Below are positions 25,650-34,719 of a stretch of DNA of 64,000 nucleotides, piece by piece. The notes beneath the pieces were generated by a model. That model was not told the origin of the DNA and did not search any database. It worked only from the letters and a program-made list of their open reading frames with translations. The stretch is taken from NCBI RefSeq assembly GCF_017963645.1, contig NZ_JAGMWN010000005.1, positions 248,001-312,000 on the forward strand. The letters are read 5' to 3'. Position numbers and translations under genes: made by a program. Source of the stretch: Marivibrio halodurans. GTDB taxonomy: Bacteria; Pseudomonadota; Alphaproteobacteria; UBA8366; Aestuariispiraceae. How positions within the stretch are numbered: position 1 is the stretch's first letter; every line of letters starts with the position of its first letter.

Positions 25650-26899
25650 GCCTCCGCCCGTTCGCGCGCGCTGCCCAGCGTGCTTTGCCGCAGGATCCCG
25701 CTATAGAGTTCCTCGTCGCCGACAACGCCGACAAGCTTGCCCGCCTCCATCAACAGCACGGGCCAGCCGGTATGATGGCGCAGTTCGATCGCGCGCTTCA
25801 TGCGCATAGAGGCCGGCGCGGCGGCCAGCACATCCGCGTCGAGGGAAGCGACATCCGTGTCCTCCTCCGTCTCCACGATGCGCGCGGGCGCGCCGTCGCA
25901 TGTCGCCGCCGTGGGCCGCCCCGCATCGTCCAGCGTCACGCGGAAATGCCCGCGCTTGTCCAGCACCACGTCCCCGTCGGCCCGGGCTAGATCGTCCAGC
26001 GGTGTCATCAGGGACGCCCCGCGCAGCACGTTGAGCGGGTTCATATGCGCCACGAACTCCGCCACATAGTCATTCGCAGGGTTGAGCACGATCTCCTCCG
26101 GCTCGCCATATTGCACGATGCGGCCGCCATCCATGATGGCGATGTGGTTGCCGATCTTCAGAGCCTCGTCGAGATCATGGCTGACGAAGATGATCGTCTT
26201 CCGCAAGTTCTTCTGCAATTCCAGAAGCTCGTCCTGCAAATGATCGCGAATCAGCGGGTCGAGAGCCGAGAAGGGCTCGTCCATCAACAACACATCGGCA
26301 TCGGTGGCGAAGGCGCGGGCAAGGCCCACGCGCTGCTGCATGCCGCCGGAAAGCTCGTGCGCGTACTTATCCTTCCAGCGGTCGAGTTCGACCATCTTCA
26401 GCTTCTCGTGGACGATTTCCGCGCGCTCCGCCGCGCCCATGCCGCGCAGTTCGAGGCCGAGGCCGACATTCTCCTCCACCGTGCGCCAGGGCAGCAACGC
26501 GAACTGCTGGAAGACCATGGCGATGCGGTCGGTGCGCATGCGCCGCAGGGTGGCCGCGTCGCACGACGCGATATCGACCGTGCCGTCGCCCCCCTGGCTC
26601 AACGCGCCGTCACGCACCAGCACCTCCCCCCGCGAGACGGGGTTGAGGCCGTTGACCGCGCGCAGCAGCGTCGACTTACCGGAGCCGGAAAGGCCCATCA
26701 GAACGCAAATCTCCCCCTCCGCCACATCCATCGTGGCATCCGCGACGCCGAGCACGACACCGCAATCGTCGCGGATCGATTCACGCGTCCCCCCGGCGTC
26801 GAGCAGCCCGAGCGCACGTTTCTGCGCATCGCCGAAGAGGATATCGACATGGCGGAAGGAGACCATGGGCATGGGGGGCATGGGGCCATCATCGCTCAT
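25646..26899 (-). CDS. choV: Choline/glycine betaine ABC transporter ATP-binding protein
   Basis: The 417-residue cytoplasmic ATPase of a quaternary-amine importer. Walker A is GLSGSGKST, the Q-loop is MVFQQFALLPWRTVEENVGLG, the signature is LSGGMQQRVGLARA, Walker B is VLLMDEPFSALDPLIR, and the switch His is in FVSHDLDEALK. These match the ProV/OpuAA/ChoV group. An insertion near residue 40 (TRESIRDDCGVVLGVAD) is a usual feature of the ChoV branch. A C-terminal region of about 140 residues in the place of the CBS pair includes TGWPVLLMEAGKLVGVVGDEEL. The ATG at 26899 lies four bases after the stop of the permease gene. It is the third gene of choX-choW-choV, followed by the HAD gene. Confidence 0.9.
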   Translation of the reverse strand: MSDDGPMPPMPMVSFRHVDILFGDAQKRALGLLDAGGTRESIRDDCGVVLGVADATMDVAEGEICVLMGLSGSGKSTLLRAVNGLNPVSRGEVLVRDGALSQGGDGTVDIASCDAATLRRMRTDRIAMVFQQFALLPWRTVEENVGLGLELRGMGAAERAEIVHEKLKMVELDRWKDKYAHELSGGMQQRVGLARAFATDADVLLMDEPFSALDPLIRDHLQDELLELQKNLRKTIIFVSHDLDEALKIGNHIAIMDGGRIVQYGEPEEIVLNPANDYVAEFVAHMNPLNVLRGASLMTPLDDLARADGDVVLDKRGHFRVTLDDAGRPTAATCDGAPARIVETEEDTDVASLDADVLAAAPASMRMKRAIELRHHTGWPVLLMEAGKLVGVVGDEELYSGILRQSTLGSARERAEA

Positions 26900-26903
26900 C
26901 GCC

Positions 26904-27752
26904 TCACCCCTTCCCCGGTTGCTTGCAGATGCGGTCCATGATGATGGCGACGACGACGATGGCGAGGCCCGCCTCGAACCCCTTCGCCACATTGACGGAG
27001 TTGAGCGCGCGCAGGACCGGCACGCCGAGGCCGTCCGCCCCCACCATCGCCGCGATCACCACCATCGATAACGAGAGCATGATGCATTGCGTCAGCCCCG
27101 CCATGATGGTGGGCAGGGCGTGGGGAATCTCGACCTTCCAAAGCAACTGGCTCTTGGTCGCGCCGAAACTCTCCGCCGCCTCCATCAGGGGCTTCGGCGC
27201 GGAGGAAACACCGAGATAGGTAAGCCGGATCGGCGCCGGAATCGCGAAAATGATCGTCGCCACCAGCCCCGCCACGAGGCCGAGGCCGAAAAAGATCAGC
27301 GCCGGGATCAGATAAACGAAGGTGGGGATCGTCTGCATCATGTCGAGCACCGGCCGCATCGCCGCCCAAAGCCGCGGCCGGTGCGCCGCCGCGATGCCGA
27401 GCGGCACGCCGATCGCCAGACAGATGAAGGTGGCCCAAAGGACGAGCGCGATCGTGTAGACCGTCTCCTCCCAATAGCCCAGATTGATGACGAGCAACAG
27501 CGCCAGCACGGTGAAGAGCGAAAGCTTCCACGAGCGGTGCAGCCAATAGGCCCCCCCGGCGAAGAGCAGGATCAGGAGCGGCGAAGGCAGGAACAGCATG
27601 CCCTCCGCCAGAAGCTCGATCAGCACCTCCAGCCCCTGGGTCAGACCGTCGAAGAACCAAAAGAAATAGGTGTTCAGGAAATCGACGAAGGCTTCGATCC
27701 AATCGCCGAGCGGAATTTTCGCGGACTCGATCGCTTCGGTGAAACTGTCCAT
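26904..27752 (-). CDS. choW: Choline/glycine betaine ABC transporter permease
   Basis: A 282-residue inner-membrane permease of the ProW/OpuAB/ChoW type with about seven hydrophobic segments. After an amphipathic N terminus (DWIEAFVDFLNTYFFWFF), the typical core appears: CLAIGVPLGIAAAHRP, then MMQTIPTFVYLIPALIFFGLG. The EAA loop is PLMEAAESFGATKSQLLWKVEIP, which contacts the ATPase, and the C-terminal AMVGADGLGVPVLRALNSVNVAKGFEAGL block is diagnostic of the family. The ATG is preceded by GGGAGGGG. It lies about 110 bases downstream of the binding-protein gene and four bases upstream of the ATPase gene. Confidence 0.92.
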   Translation of the reverse strand: MDSFTEAIESAKIPLGDWIEAFVDFLNTYFFWFFDGLTQGLEVLIELLAEGMLFLPSPLLILLFAGGAYWLHRSWKLSLFTVLALLLVINLGYWEETVYTIALVLWATFICLAIGVPLGIAAAHRPRLWAAMRPVLDMMQTIPTFVYLIPALIFFGLGLVAGLVATIIFAIPAPIRLTYLGVSSAPKPLMEAAESFGATKSQLLWKVEIPHALPTIMAGLTQCIMLSLSMVVIAAMVGADGLGVPVLRALNSVNVAKGFEAGLAIVVVAIIMDRICKQPGKG

Positions 27753-27860
27753 CGGCGTCCCCTCCCTTCAATCGACCACCGCCGTCGGGGGGCTCGTTTC
27801 ACGGAACCACCCCGACGGGGGATCGTCGTCGTTCCGGGCTCGCGGCCCCGGAAGCGGACC

Positions 27861-28805
27861 CTAGAGGTCGAGGGCCGCCTTCACGGCCGGCAGGGCAGGC
27901 TCGCCGTCGATCGTCTCGACACCATCGAGCCAACCGTCAAGCACGCCCGGATTGGCCTTCAGCCACTCTCCGGCGGCATCCTGGGCGTCCATCCCATCAT
28001 CCAGGATCTTGCCCATGATCTCGTTTTCCATGGCGAGGCTGAACCGCTGGTTGGTCAGCAGCTTGCCGATGTTCGGGCAGGCCTCCAGATAGCCGGCGCG
28101 CACATTGGTATAGACCGTGGCGCCGCCCAGGTTCGGACCGAAGTAATCATCGCCGCCTTCGAGATAGGTCAGGTCGAAATTGGCGTTCATCGGATGCGGT
28201 TCCCAGCCGAGGAAAACCACGGCCTCGCCCCGCTTCTTGGCGCGGGCCACCTGGGCCAGCATGCCCTGCTCGGAGCTTTCGACCACCGCGAAGCCTTCGA
28301 GGCCGAAGGCGTTCTCGTCGATCATGCTCTGAATCAGGCGGTTGCCGTCATTGCCCGGCTCGATGCCGTAGATCTCTCCGTCGAGGGCATCGCGATGCGC
28401 CGCGATATCCGCGAAGGTCCCGATCCCCATCTCCGCGCCGGTCGCGTTCGTCGCCAGCGTGTACTTGGCGCCGGTCAGGTTCGGCTCATCGAGCTGCACG
28501 ACGGAGCCATTGTCGAGATAGGGACGAATATCCCCCTCCATGGTCGGCATCCAGTTGCCGAGGAAGATGTCGATATCGCCGTTCTCCAGGCTCTTATAGG
28601 TAACGGGGACGGAGAGGACCTTCGCCTCCGGTGAATAGCCCATCGCCTCCAGAACCACGCTGGTCGCCGCCGTCGTGGCGGTAATGTCGGTCCACCCGAC
28701 ATCGGAGAAGCGCGGCGCCTCGCAATCCTGCGCGATGGCGGCGCCGGCCGTGCCGGCGGAAAGGACGGCCGCGAGAGCGACCCGTTTGAAAGCTGTCATG
28801 CGCAT
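27861..28805 (-). CDS. choX: Periplasmic choline-binding protein ChoX
   Basis: A 314-residue binding protein with a signal peptide (MRMTAFKRVALAAVLSAGTA, cleaved near AIA). The residues that form the aromatic cage for the trimethylammonium group in Sinorhizobium ChoX are conserved: Trp38 and Asp40 in DVGWTDI, Trp85 in FLGNWMPT, Tyr in AKYTLAT, and Trp in FLGWEPHPMN. That pattern favours choline over glycine betaine. The start at 28805 has AGGGAG about nine bases upstream. It is the first gene of the choXWV-HAD unit, and imported choline would be oxidised to glycine betaine for osmoprotection by enzymes outside the window. Confidence 0.92.
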   Translation of the reverse strand: MRMTAFKRVALAAVLSAGTAGAAIAQDCEAPRFSDVGWTDITATTAATSVVLEAMGYSPEAKVLSVPVTYKSLENGDIDIFLGNWMPTMEGDIRPYLDNGSVVQLDEPNLTGAKYTLATNATGAEMGIGTFADIAAHRDALDGEIYGIEPGNDGNRLIQSMIDENAFGLEGFAVVESSEQGMLAQVARAKKRGEAVVFLGWEPHPMNANFDLTYLEGGDDYFGPNLGGATVYTNVRAGYLEACPNIGKLLTNQRFSLAMENEIMGKILDDGMDAQDAAGEWLKANPGVLDGWLDGVETIDGEPALPAVKAALDL

Positions 28806-28828
28806 TGGCTTGACTCCCTGGTCTTTTA

Positions 28829-28840
28829 TTGGACGGTCAA
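28829..28840. promoter_or_regulatory. Candidate BetI-like operator upstream of choX
   Basis: TTGGACGGTCAA lies 24 bases upstream of the choX start. It matches 10 of 12 positions of the TTGAACGTTCAA-type palindrome that I recall for the TetR-family choline sensor BetI. The placement between promoter and ribosome site would suit choline-relieved repression. The consensus is from memory and no betI gene is in the window. Confidence 0.4.
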
Positions 28841-28959
28841 CTAATAGTCGGCGATACCTTCCCCGATCGGGCCGGCTCTGGCCACCCCCGGCACCACCCG
28901 ATGCTACATTCGTGCTCGTCTCTACCCCATGCGTCGGCACGGCGCCACGCGCCGCCCCT

Positions 28960-30360
28960 TCACGCGGCGAGCATGCCGATCGAATTTCCCGTCACGCCCG
29001 ACGCCGCGAGTTGCTCCGCGACCGCGCGCTTGAGTTGGACAAGTCCCGCCTCGTCCAGCGCCTCGCAGCGCGCGACCAGCGCGTTCTGGGTGTTGGAGGC
29101 ACGCAGCAACCACCAGCCGTCCTCGGTCCGTACGCGCACGCCGTCGATATCGTTGACCTCCGCCCCGGCGGCGGCGAGGCGTTCCTTCACCTCCCGCACG
29201 ATGTCGAACTTGCGTTCCTCGGGCACGTCGATGCGCACCTCGGGCGTATTCACCACCTGGGGCAGCGCCTTGCGCATGTCGGAGAGTTTCTGGCGCGACT
29301 CCGCGACGAGATTGATCAGCCGCACCGCCGCATAGAGCGCGTCGTCGTAGCCGAGATAATGATCGGCGAGGAAGATATGCCCGCTCATCTCGCCGGCGAG
29401 CGGGGCCTGATGCATCGCCATCATGGACTTGATGATGGAATGGCCCGTCGGACACATCACCGGCTTTCCGCCCAACCGTTCGATCTCGTCGAACAACACC
29501 TGGCTTGCCTTCACATCGGCCAGCACCGGCGCGCCCGGGCGGGTCTTCAGAACCTCTCGCGCCAGAATGGCGAGAAGCTGGTCCCCCCAGAGAATCTCCC
29601 CCTCATCGTCGATAACGCCGATCCGATCGCCGTCCCCATCGAAGGCAACGCCGAGATCGAGCTTCTCCTCCAGCACCAGCGTGCGAAGCTGTTCCAGATT
29701 CGCCGGCACGGTCGGATCGGGATGATGGTTCGGGAAACTGCCGTCGACCGTCTCGTTCAACAAGAGATGCTCGCCCTTCAGGCGGCGCGCGATGCCGAGG
29801 GCCGCCGGCCCGGCAGCCCCGTTGCCCGCGTCCCAGCCGACGCGCAGCGCGCGCTTGGAGGTATAGTCGAGCGCGACACGCGCCATATAGGCGGACATCG
29901 CATCCACCTCCACCACACCGCCCTCGGCGCGCGCCCATACGCCGCGCCCCGCCAAATCGCGCAGACGCTTGATATCGTCGCCATAGAACGGCTTGCCGCC
30001 GACGACCATCTTGAACCCGTTATATTCCGGCGGGTTGTGCGAGCCGGTCACCATCACGCCGAGTTCCGCCCGCAGCATCCGCGCGGTGAAATAAAGGCAG
30101 GGCGTCGGCACCAGCCCGATCCGCAGAACATAGAGGCCGCAGGAGGCGATCCCCCGGCACAGTTCCTCCTCCAGCACGGTGGAACTCATCCGGCCGTCAT
30201 AGCCGACGACGGCGACCCGGCCGCTTCCCGCGGCGGCGATCGTGCCGAGCGTACGGCCGAGGGCGAGCGCGTCGGAGGGGGTCAGCGATCGCCCGACCAC
30301 CCCGCGAATGTCGTATTCGCGCAGAATCGTCGGATCGAATCTATGACCGCGCACCGCCAT
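28960..30360 (-). CDS. Phosphomannomutase/phosphoglucomutase
   Basis: A 466-residue alpha-D-phosphohexomutase of the AlgC/ManB type, interconverting mannose or glucose 6- and 1-phosphates. The phosphoserine is Ser107 in VTGSHNPPEYNG, the Mg-binding loop is FDGDGDRIGV, the sugar-specificity loop is GEMSGHIF, and the phosphate-binding loop near the C terminus is VRTEDGWWLLRASNTQN. It reads in the same direction as the UDP-glucose dehydrogenase and GalU genes upstream. Glucose 1-phosphate from this enzyme would feed GalU, so the three genes form a short pathway from glucose 6-phosphate to UDP-glucuronate for surface polysaccharide. Confidence 0.92.
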   Translation of the reverse strand: MAVRGHRFDPTILREYDIRGVVGRSLTPSDALALGRTLGTIAAAGSGRVAVVGYDGRMSSTVLEEELCRGIASCGLYVLRIGLVPTPCLYFTARMLRAELGVMVTGSHNPPEYNGFKMVVGGKPFYGDDIKRLRDLAGRGVWARAEGGVVEVDAMSAYMARVALDYTSKRALRVGWDAGNGAAGPAALGIARRLKGEHLLLNETVDGSFPNHHPDPTVPANLEQLRTLVLEEKLDLGVAFDGDGDRIGVIDDEGEILWGDQLLAILAREVLKTRPGAPVLADVKASQVLFDEIERLGGKPVMCPTGHSIIKSMMAMHQAPLAGEMSGHIFLADHYLGYDDALYAAVRLINLVAESRQKLSDMRKALPQVVNTPEVRIDVPEERKFDIVREVKERLAAAGAEVNDIDGVRVRTEDGWWLLRASNTQNALVARCEALDEAGLVQLKRAVAEQLAASGVTGNSIGMLAA

Positions 30361-30467
30361 CTTTCCCAGCTTCCCCCTCTTGAGCGGCCCCGGCTAACGG
30401 GCCCGACCACCGCCCCCCGCCGGCATTCGGCGATGTCCCCGGACGATCACATCATAAGCGGGGTGTT

Positions 30468-31781
30468 TCACACCGCCGATTTCCGGCCGATGCTTACATA
30501 TCGGAACCCAGCCGCCTCCATGATAGACGGATCGTACAGGTTCCGCATATCGACGACTATGGGAGATTTAAGCGCGGCGCGAACCCGCACGAGATCGAGC
30601 GTCGCGAAGACCTTCCATTCGGTGACGATCGCCAGGACATCCGCGCCCTTGACCGCGTCATAGGGATCTTCCGCCCAGTCGACGTCCGGCAACAGGGAGG
30701 CCGCGTTCTCCATCCCCTGCGGATCATAGGCCGCGACCGTCGCCCCCCGGTTCTGAAGGTCAGGAATGATCGTCAGCGCGGGACTCTCTCGCATGTCATC
30801 GGTCTCGGCCTTGAAGGTAACGCCGAGGACCGCCACCCGCTTGCCGTCGAGGGACCCGTCGACCGCCCCTTCGATGCGGTCGGCCATGGCGCGCTTACGC
30901 GCGTCGTTCGCCTCGACCACCGCCTCCACGATCCGGCTCGGACGGCCATATTCGCGCGCGGTCGAAACGAATTCCTGCGTGTCCTTCGGAAAGCAACTGC
31001 CGCCATAGCCCGGCCCGGGCTTCAGGAACCGGGGCCCGATTCGCGTATCGAGACCGATGCCGTTGGCAACCTGGGAGACGTCCGCGCCCGCGCGCTCGCA
31101 AATATCCGCGATCTCGTTGATGAAGCTGATCTTGGTCGCGAGGAAGGCATTGGCCGCGTACTTGATCAACTCCGCCGATTCCGGGTCCGTGACCAACATC
31201 GGATACCCTTGGTCCGTCAAAGGCTTATAAAGCTGGCGCATGACTTGGCCGCCCCTGTCCGAACGAACCCCGACGACGATACGGTCGGGGCGGGAAAAAT
31301 CCGTGACCGCCGCGCCCTCGCGCAGGAATTCCGGATTGGAGACCACCTCGAATTCGGACGGGTCGCGGGTTCGGGCCATGATCTCCGCCACCGCGACCGA
31401 CGTGCCGACCGGCACGGTCGATTTATTGACCACCACGGTGAAGCCGGTCATCGCCGCCGCGATGCTTTCGGCGGCGGCATGCACATATTTCATGTCCGCG
31501 TGACCGTCCTCGGGCCGGGGCGGGGTGCCGACCGCGATGAAGACGGCGTCGCACCCCGGCACGCCCTCCGACACCTCGGTCGTGAAATGAAGCCGGCCCG
31601 CCTCGGCATTGCGCCGGACCAGCTCCTCCAAGCCCGGTTCGTAGATCGGGATATCTCCCGCTTCCAGCGCGCTGATCTTCTTCGGATCGATATCGATGCA
31701 GGTGACGTCCCACCCCATGTCGGCGAAGCAGGTTCCCGTCACCAGGCCGACATAGCCGGCGCCGATGGTCGCGATCTTCAT
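30468..31781 (-). CDS. ugd: UDP-glucose 6-dehydrogenase
   Basis: A 437-residue NAD-dependent enzyme that oxidises UDP-glucose twice to UDP-glucuronate. The N-terminal Rossmann motif is IATIGAGYVGLVTGTCFADMG, the central helix carries NPEFLREGAAV and AELIKYAANAFLATKISFINE, and the catalytic thiol is Cys263 in GPGYGGSCFPKDT. The C-terminal UDP-binding domain includes VLGVTFKAETDDMRESPA. All active-site residues are intact. It lies between galU upstream, which makes its substrate, and the phosphohexomutase downstream. Confidence 0.95.
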   Translation of the reverse strand: MKIATIGAGYVGLVTGTCFADMGWDVTCIDIDPKKISALEAGDIPIYEPGLEELVRRNAEAGRLHFTTEVSEGVPGCDAVFIAVGTPPRPEDGHADMKYVHAAAESIAAAMTGFTVVVNKSTVPVGTSVAVAEIMARTRDPSEFEVVSNPEFLREGAAVTDFSRPDRIVVGVRSDRGGQVMRQLYKPLTDQGYPMLVTDPESAELIKYAANAFLATKISFINEIADICERAGADVSQVANGIGLDTRIGPRFLKPGPGYGGSCFPKDTQEFVSTAREYGRPSRIVEAVVEANDARKRAMADRIEGAVDGSLDGKRVAVLGVTFKAETDDMRESPALTIIPDLQNRGATVAAYDPQGMENAASLLPDVDWAEDPYDAVKGADVLAIVTEWKVFATLDLVRVRAALKSPIVVDMRNLYDPSIMEAAGFRYVSIGRKSAV

Positions 31782-31834
31782 GCTGTTCTTCGTCCCCTAT
31801 CTCCGCCGGTCCCCACGACGGCGGCACCGGCTCT

Positions 31835-32728
31835 TCAGTCGAGGTTCGCGGCGAACCGCCGGAGCGTCGCCTCCGTCGCCGCGCGCCGATCCGGGTCCGC
31901 CAGGGAAAAAGCGATGTTCGCCGACAGCCAACCATCCTTCGTCCCGCAGTCGAACCGTTCACCCTCGAATCGCAAGCCATGGAACGGCTGGCGGCCGATC
32001 AGCTTCGCCATTGCATCGGTCAATTGAATCTCATTGCCGGCACCGCGCTCGTGCTGTCCCAGGGCCTCGAAAACTTCGGGCATCAGGATGTAGCGGCCGA
32101 TGATGGAGAGCGTCGAGGGCGCCTCCGCCGGCGTCGGTTTCTCGACCAACCCCTCGACCGTCGGGGTACGGTCGGATTCGTTCGGGGTCGACAGAATGCC
32201 GTAGCGGTCGGTCTGTTCGCGCGGAACGTCCATGACGCCGACCAAATTGCCGCCAAGCGCCGCATGCGCCTCTACCATCTGCTTAAGGCAGGGCGTTTCG
32301 GCCAGCACGAGATCGTCCGGGGAGATCACGGCGAAGGGACCATCCCCGGCCAGTTCGCGCGCGCACCAGACCGCATGCCCCAATCCCAATGCCTCGCGTT
32401 GACGGACATAGTGGATCGCGCCGGGAGGGGGCAGAAAATCGGTAATCTCCGCGACCGCCGCGTCCTTGCCGCGCGCCTTGAGGGTCGCGGTCAGCTCATA
32501 GGCCAGATCGAAATGATCCTCGATCGCCTGTTTACCGCGTCCGGTGACGAGGACGAAACGTTCGATCCCGGCGGCGAGCGCCTCCTCCACCGCATATTGA
32601 ATCAAAGGCTTGTCCACGACGGTCAGCATTTCCTTGGCCATCGCCTTGGTCGCGGGAAGGAACCGCGTGCCGAACCCCGCGACGGGAAGTACCGCCGTGC
32701 GAACCTGATGCGTCGATGTCGTTGCCAT
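31835..32728 (-). CDS. galU: UTP--glucose-1-phosphate uridylyltransferase
   Basis: A 297-residue nucleotidyltransferase that makes UDP-glucose from UTP and glucose 1-phosphate. The signature is AGFGTRFLPATKAMAKEML with the uridine-binding and phosphate-contacting basic residues. KPLIQYAVEEALAAGIERFVLVTGRGKQAIEDHFD and the ISPDDLVL metal-site region follow, and the C-terminal half includes LVEKPTPAEAPSTLSIIGRYIL and GNEIQLTDAM. Length is normal. It is the first gene of the galU-ugd-phosphohexomutase set. The 385 bases upstream of it contain a promoter-like pair that points the other way, towards the small membrane peptide. Confidence 0.95.
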   Translation of the reverse strand: MATTSTHQVRTAVLPVAGFGTRFLPATKAMAKEMLTVVDKPLIQYAVEEALAAGIERFVLVTGRGKQAIEDHFDLAYELTATLKARGKDAAVAEITDFLPPPGAIHYVRQREALGLGHAVWCARELAGDGPFAVISPDDLVLAETPCLKQMVEAHAALGGNLVGVMDVPREQTDRYGILSTPNESDRTPTVEGLVEKPTPAEAPSTLSIIGRYILMPEVFEALGQHERGAGNEIQLTDAMAKLIGRQPFHGLRFEGERFDCGTKDGWLSANIAFSLADPDRRAATEATLRRFAANLD

Positions 32729-32934
32729 GGAACCCGAATAGCAGTGCGCGGAAATCTGAACGCGGATATCGACCCAACGGTTCGCCCGCGCCGACTCTTC
32801 CGCCCTTGGTAAAGTATCGTGGTTCTGCCACAGCCCCGCGCGGGCGGCAAGACATAGGCCGGGAACTGCGTGAACCTCCTCCCGGTCGACATGAAAAATT
32901 CACACCCGCCCCCGGGCCTCGGGGAAACGCGCGC

Positions 32935-32963
32935 TTGCCTCGTCCCTGTATCAATCATATAAT
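32935..32963 (+). promoter_or_regulatory. Housekeeping-type promoter
   Basis: TTGCCT at 32935-32940 and a perfect TATAAT at 32958-32963 are separated by the ideal 17 bases. Transcription would start near 32970, reading right, giving a leader of about 145 bases before the 50-residue peptide gene at 33114. The rest of the 32729-33113 gap holds no gene that I can support. Confidence 0.6.
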
Positions 32964-33113
32964 TTCGGTAGCCGAATTAAATAGACTTATGAGTCACCGT
33001 CAAGGAATGGCCCCGCCGATCACGATACCGCCGAATGCCCAAAAAGCTGCACGACACGGGGCAGCGAAAGAAGCGGCGGCCCGCGACGGGATGCCCAAAA
33101 GGGGAGAGCCGAC

Positions 33114-33266
33114 ATGCGCGATACACGAGCGATCACCATCTGTCTCCTGAGTGGTGCTCTGCTGCTGTTGGCCGGGCTCGCCTTCGGCGCCAATCAATTC
33201 GTGTTGGACAAGCAGCCGATGGAGGCCGAAACCCCGCCCAAGACCGAGACGATGAAGAAAATCTGA
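33114..33266 (+). CDS. 50-residue single-span membrane or exported peptide
   Basis: A short open frame, MRDTRAITICLLSGALLLLA followed by about 30 residues, with a very good ribosome site (AAGGGGAGAG, five to seven bases before the ATG) and a strong promoter pair upstream. Residues 6 to about 25 form one hydrophobic segment, which could be a membrane anchor or a signal peptide cut near GLAFGA. The remaining tail, NQFVLDKQPMEAETPPKTET, is polar and proline-rich. I do not recognise a family. It could be translated with the transporter 175 bases downstream, but the gap is long enough for a separate gene. Confidence 0.6.
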   Translation: MRDTRAITICLLSGALLLLAGLAFGANQFVLDKQPMEAETPPKTETMKKI

Positions 33267-33441
33267 CCGCTCTGTCTCGGCGGTTGCCTGGCCCCCTCTT
33301 GGCGGGAAGAGGATGCGACGAAGGCATCATGTTCGATCGGGGCCCGAATGGTTCCCCGCGCCCCGCCGCGTCATGCACGCGCCCACCGGCCCCAACGATC
33401 CGTTCCTTCCCTGAAATCGCATGTGACGAACGGTTTTGGCG

Positions 33442-34701
33442 ATGCATTCCCTCGACGTCTCCGCCGCCGTGTCGATCGCGGTCTTCGCGGCTGTCTATAC
33501 CGGCATGGCGCTTGGGCGTTGGCCCGGGGTTAGAATGGATCGAGCCGGCATCGCGCTGGTGGGTGCGGTGCTGCTCCTGACGTTGGCGGAGAATCGTGGC
33601 GAACTTCTCGCCACGATCAATGGAGAGGCGCTGGCACTTCTATTCGGGCTGATGTTGCTGTCGGCCCAGTTCGAAGCCTCCGGCCTCTATCGCGTCGCGG
33701 CCGGACGGTTGGCCGCCGCCCGCCGTGGCGATCTCGCCCTGGTGGCGGGCGTGGCGGGGGTCACGGGCACGCTCTCCGCGCTGCTCGCCAATGATGTCAT
33801 CGTCTTCGCCATGACACCGATCCTGTGCATCGGTTTGCGGGCCGGTGGCCGCGATCCGGTTCCCTTCCTGCTCGCTCATGCCGGGGCCGCGAACGCGGGC
33901 TCGGCGGCGACGCTGATCGGTAATCCGCAGAACATCCTGATCGGTGAAGCGGGGGATCTCGACTTCTGGCGCTATCTCATCGAAGCCATGCCGGTGGCCG
34001 TCATCGCGACGGGATGCACGGTTCTTCTCGTCCATCTGTTGTGGCGCGGACGCTATCATCTGCCGCCCGCCCCGCACCGGAACGAAATGAAAGCCACTCC
34101 GGCGGAGGAGGAGCCGGGGAATGGACGAATAGATCGCGGCCCCCTCACGAAGGCGGTCGTGCTGACCGTGCTGCTCCTTGGCCTATTCGCAAGCCCGATA
34201 CCCCGCTGGCTCGCCGGGCTCGCCATCGCCGCGCTGGTTCTCGTCAGCCGGCGGAACACCACCCGCGCCCTGATCGGGCGGGTGGACTGGGGGGTGCTGT
34301 TGCTACTCGGCGCGCTCTTCATCGTGACGCAGGCGGTGGCGCCGCTTTTTCGCGATCTTGTCGCCCCATTCGCAGCCAAGGACCGGATCGACCTCGCGAC
34401 CCTCGCGGGTGCCAGTCTCCTCGGCGGGAATACGATAGGCAATGTGCCCTTCGTCGTGCTGTTCCTGAGTTGGTTTCCGGCGCTCGGCCCGGAGACACTG
34501 ACGCGATTGGCTGTCTTCTCGACACTCGCCGGGAACTTTCTGCTGATCGGCAGCCTGGCCAACATCATCGTGGCCGAGCGCGCGGCACACCAAGGCGTGC
34601 GCCTCCGGTTCCGGGATTTCGCGGCGGTCGGGATTCCGTCCACCCTGCTGGCGATGGGGATCGCCTATCTATATTTCACCGCCACCGGAACCGCCGGGTA
34701 A
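33442..34701 (+). CDS. Ion transporter of the ArsB/SLC13-like superfamily (YbiR-like)
   Basis: A 419-residue inner-membrane protein with about ten to eleven spans in two halves. The two re-entrant motif regions are visible: LSALLANDVIVFAMTPILC with AGSAATLIGNPQNILIGEAGD in the first half, and GASLLGGNTIGNVPFVVLF with LAGNFLLIGSLANIIVAERA in the second. This pattern is that of the ion transporter superfamily that includes ArsB, YbiR, NhaD and SLC13. The substrate (arsenite, another oxyanion, dicarboxylate or sodium) cannot be decided, and no arsenic genes are nearby. The ATG at 33442 is preferred to a TTG six bases upstream; neither has a clear ribosome site. Confidence 0.82.
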   Translation: MHSLDVSAAVSIAVFAAVYTGMALGRWPGVRMDRAGIALVGAVLLLTLAENRGELLATINGEALALLFGLMLLSAQFEASGLYRVAAGRLAAARRGDLALVAGVAGVTGTLSALLANDVIVFAMTPILCIGLRAGGRDPVPFLLAHAGAANAGSAATLIGNPQNILIGEAGDLDFWRYLIEAMPVAVIATGCTVLLVHLLWRGRYHLPPAPHRNEMKATPAEEEPGNGRIDRGPLTKAVVLTVLLLGLFASPIPRWLAGLAIAALVLVSRRNTTRALIGRVDWGVLLLLGALFIVTQAVAPLFRDLVAPFAAKDRIDLATLAGASLLGGNTIGNVPFVVLFLSWFPALGPETLTRLAVFSTLAGNFLLIGSLANIIVAERAAHQGVRLRFRDFAAVGIPSTLLAMGIAYLYFTATGTAG

Positions 34702-34719
34702 ACCCGCCGGAGCGCGAGG

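Noticed and set aside
28960-32728. A full capsule or O-antigen biosynthesis locus
   Set aside because: Only sugar-nucleotide supply genes (mutase, ugd, galU) are present; there are no glycosyltransferases, wzx, wzz or export genes beside them.
33442-34701. Arsenite efflux pump ArsB
   Set aside because: The fold fits, but arsR, arsC and arsH are absent and several other anion or sodium transporters share the same motifs.
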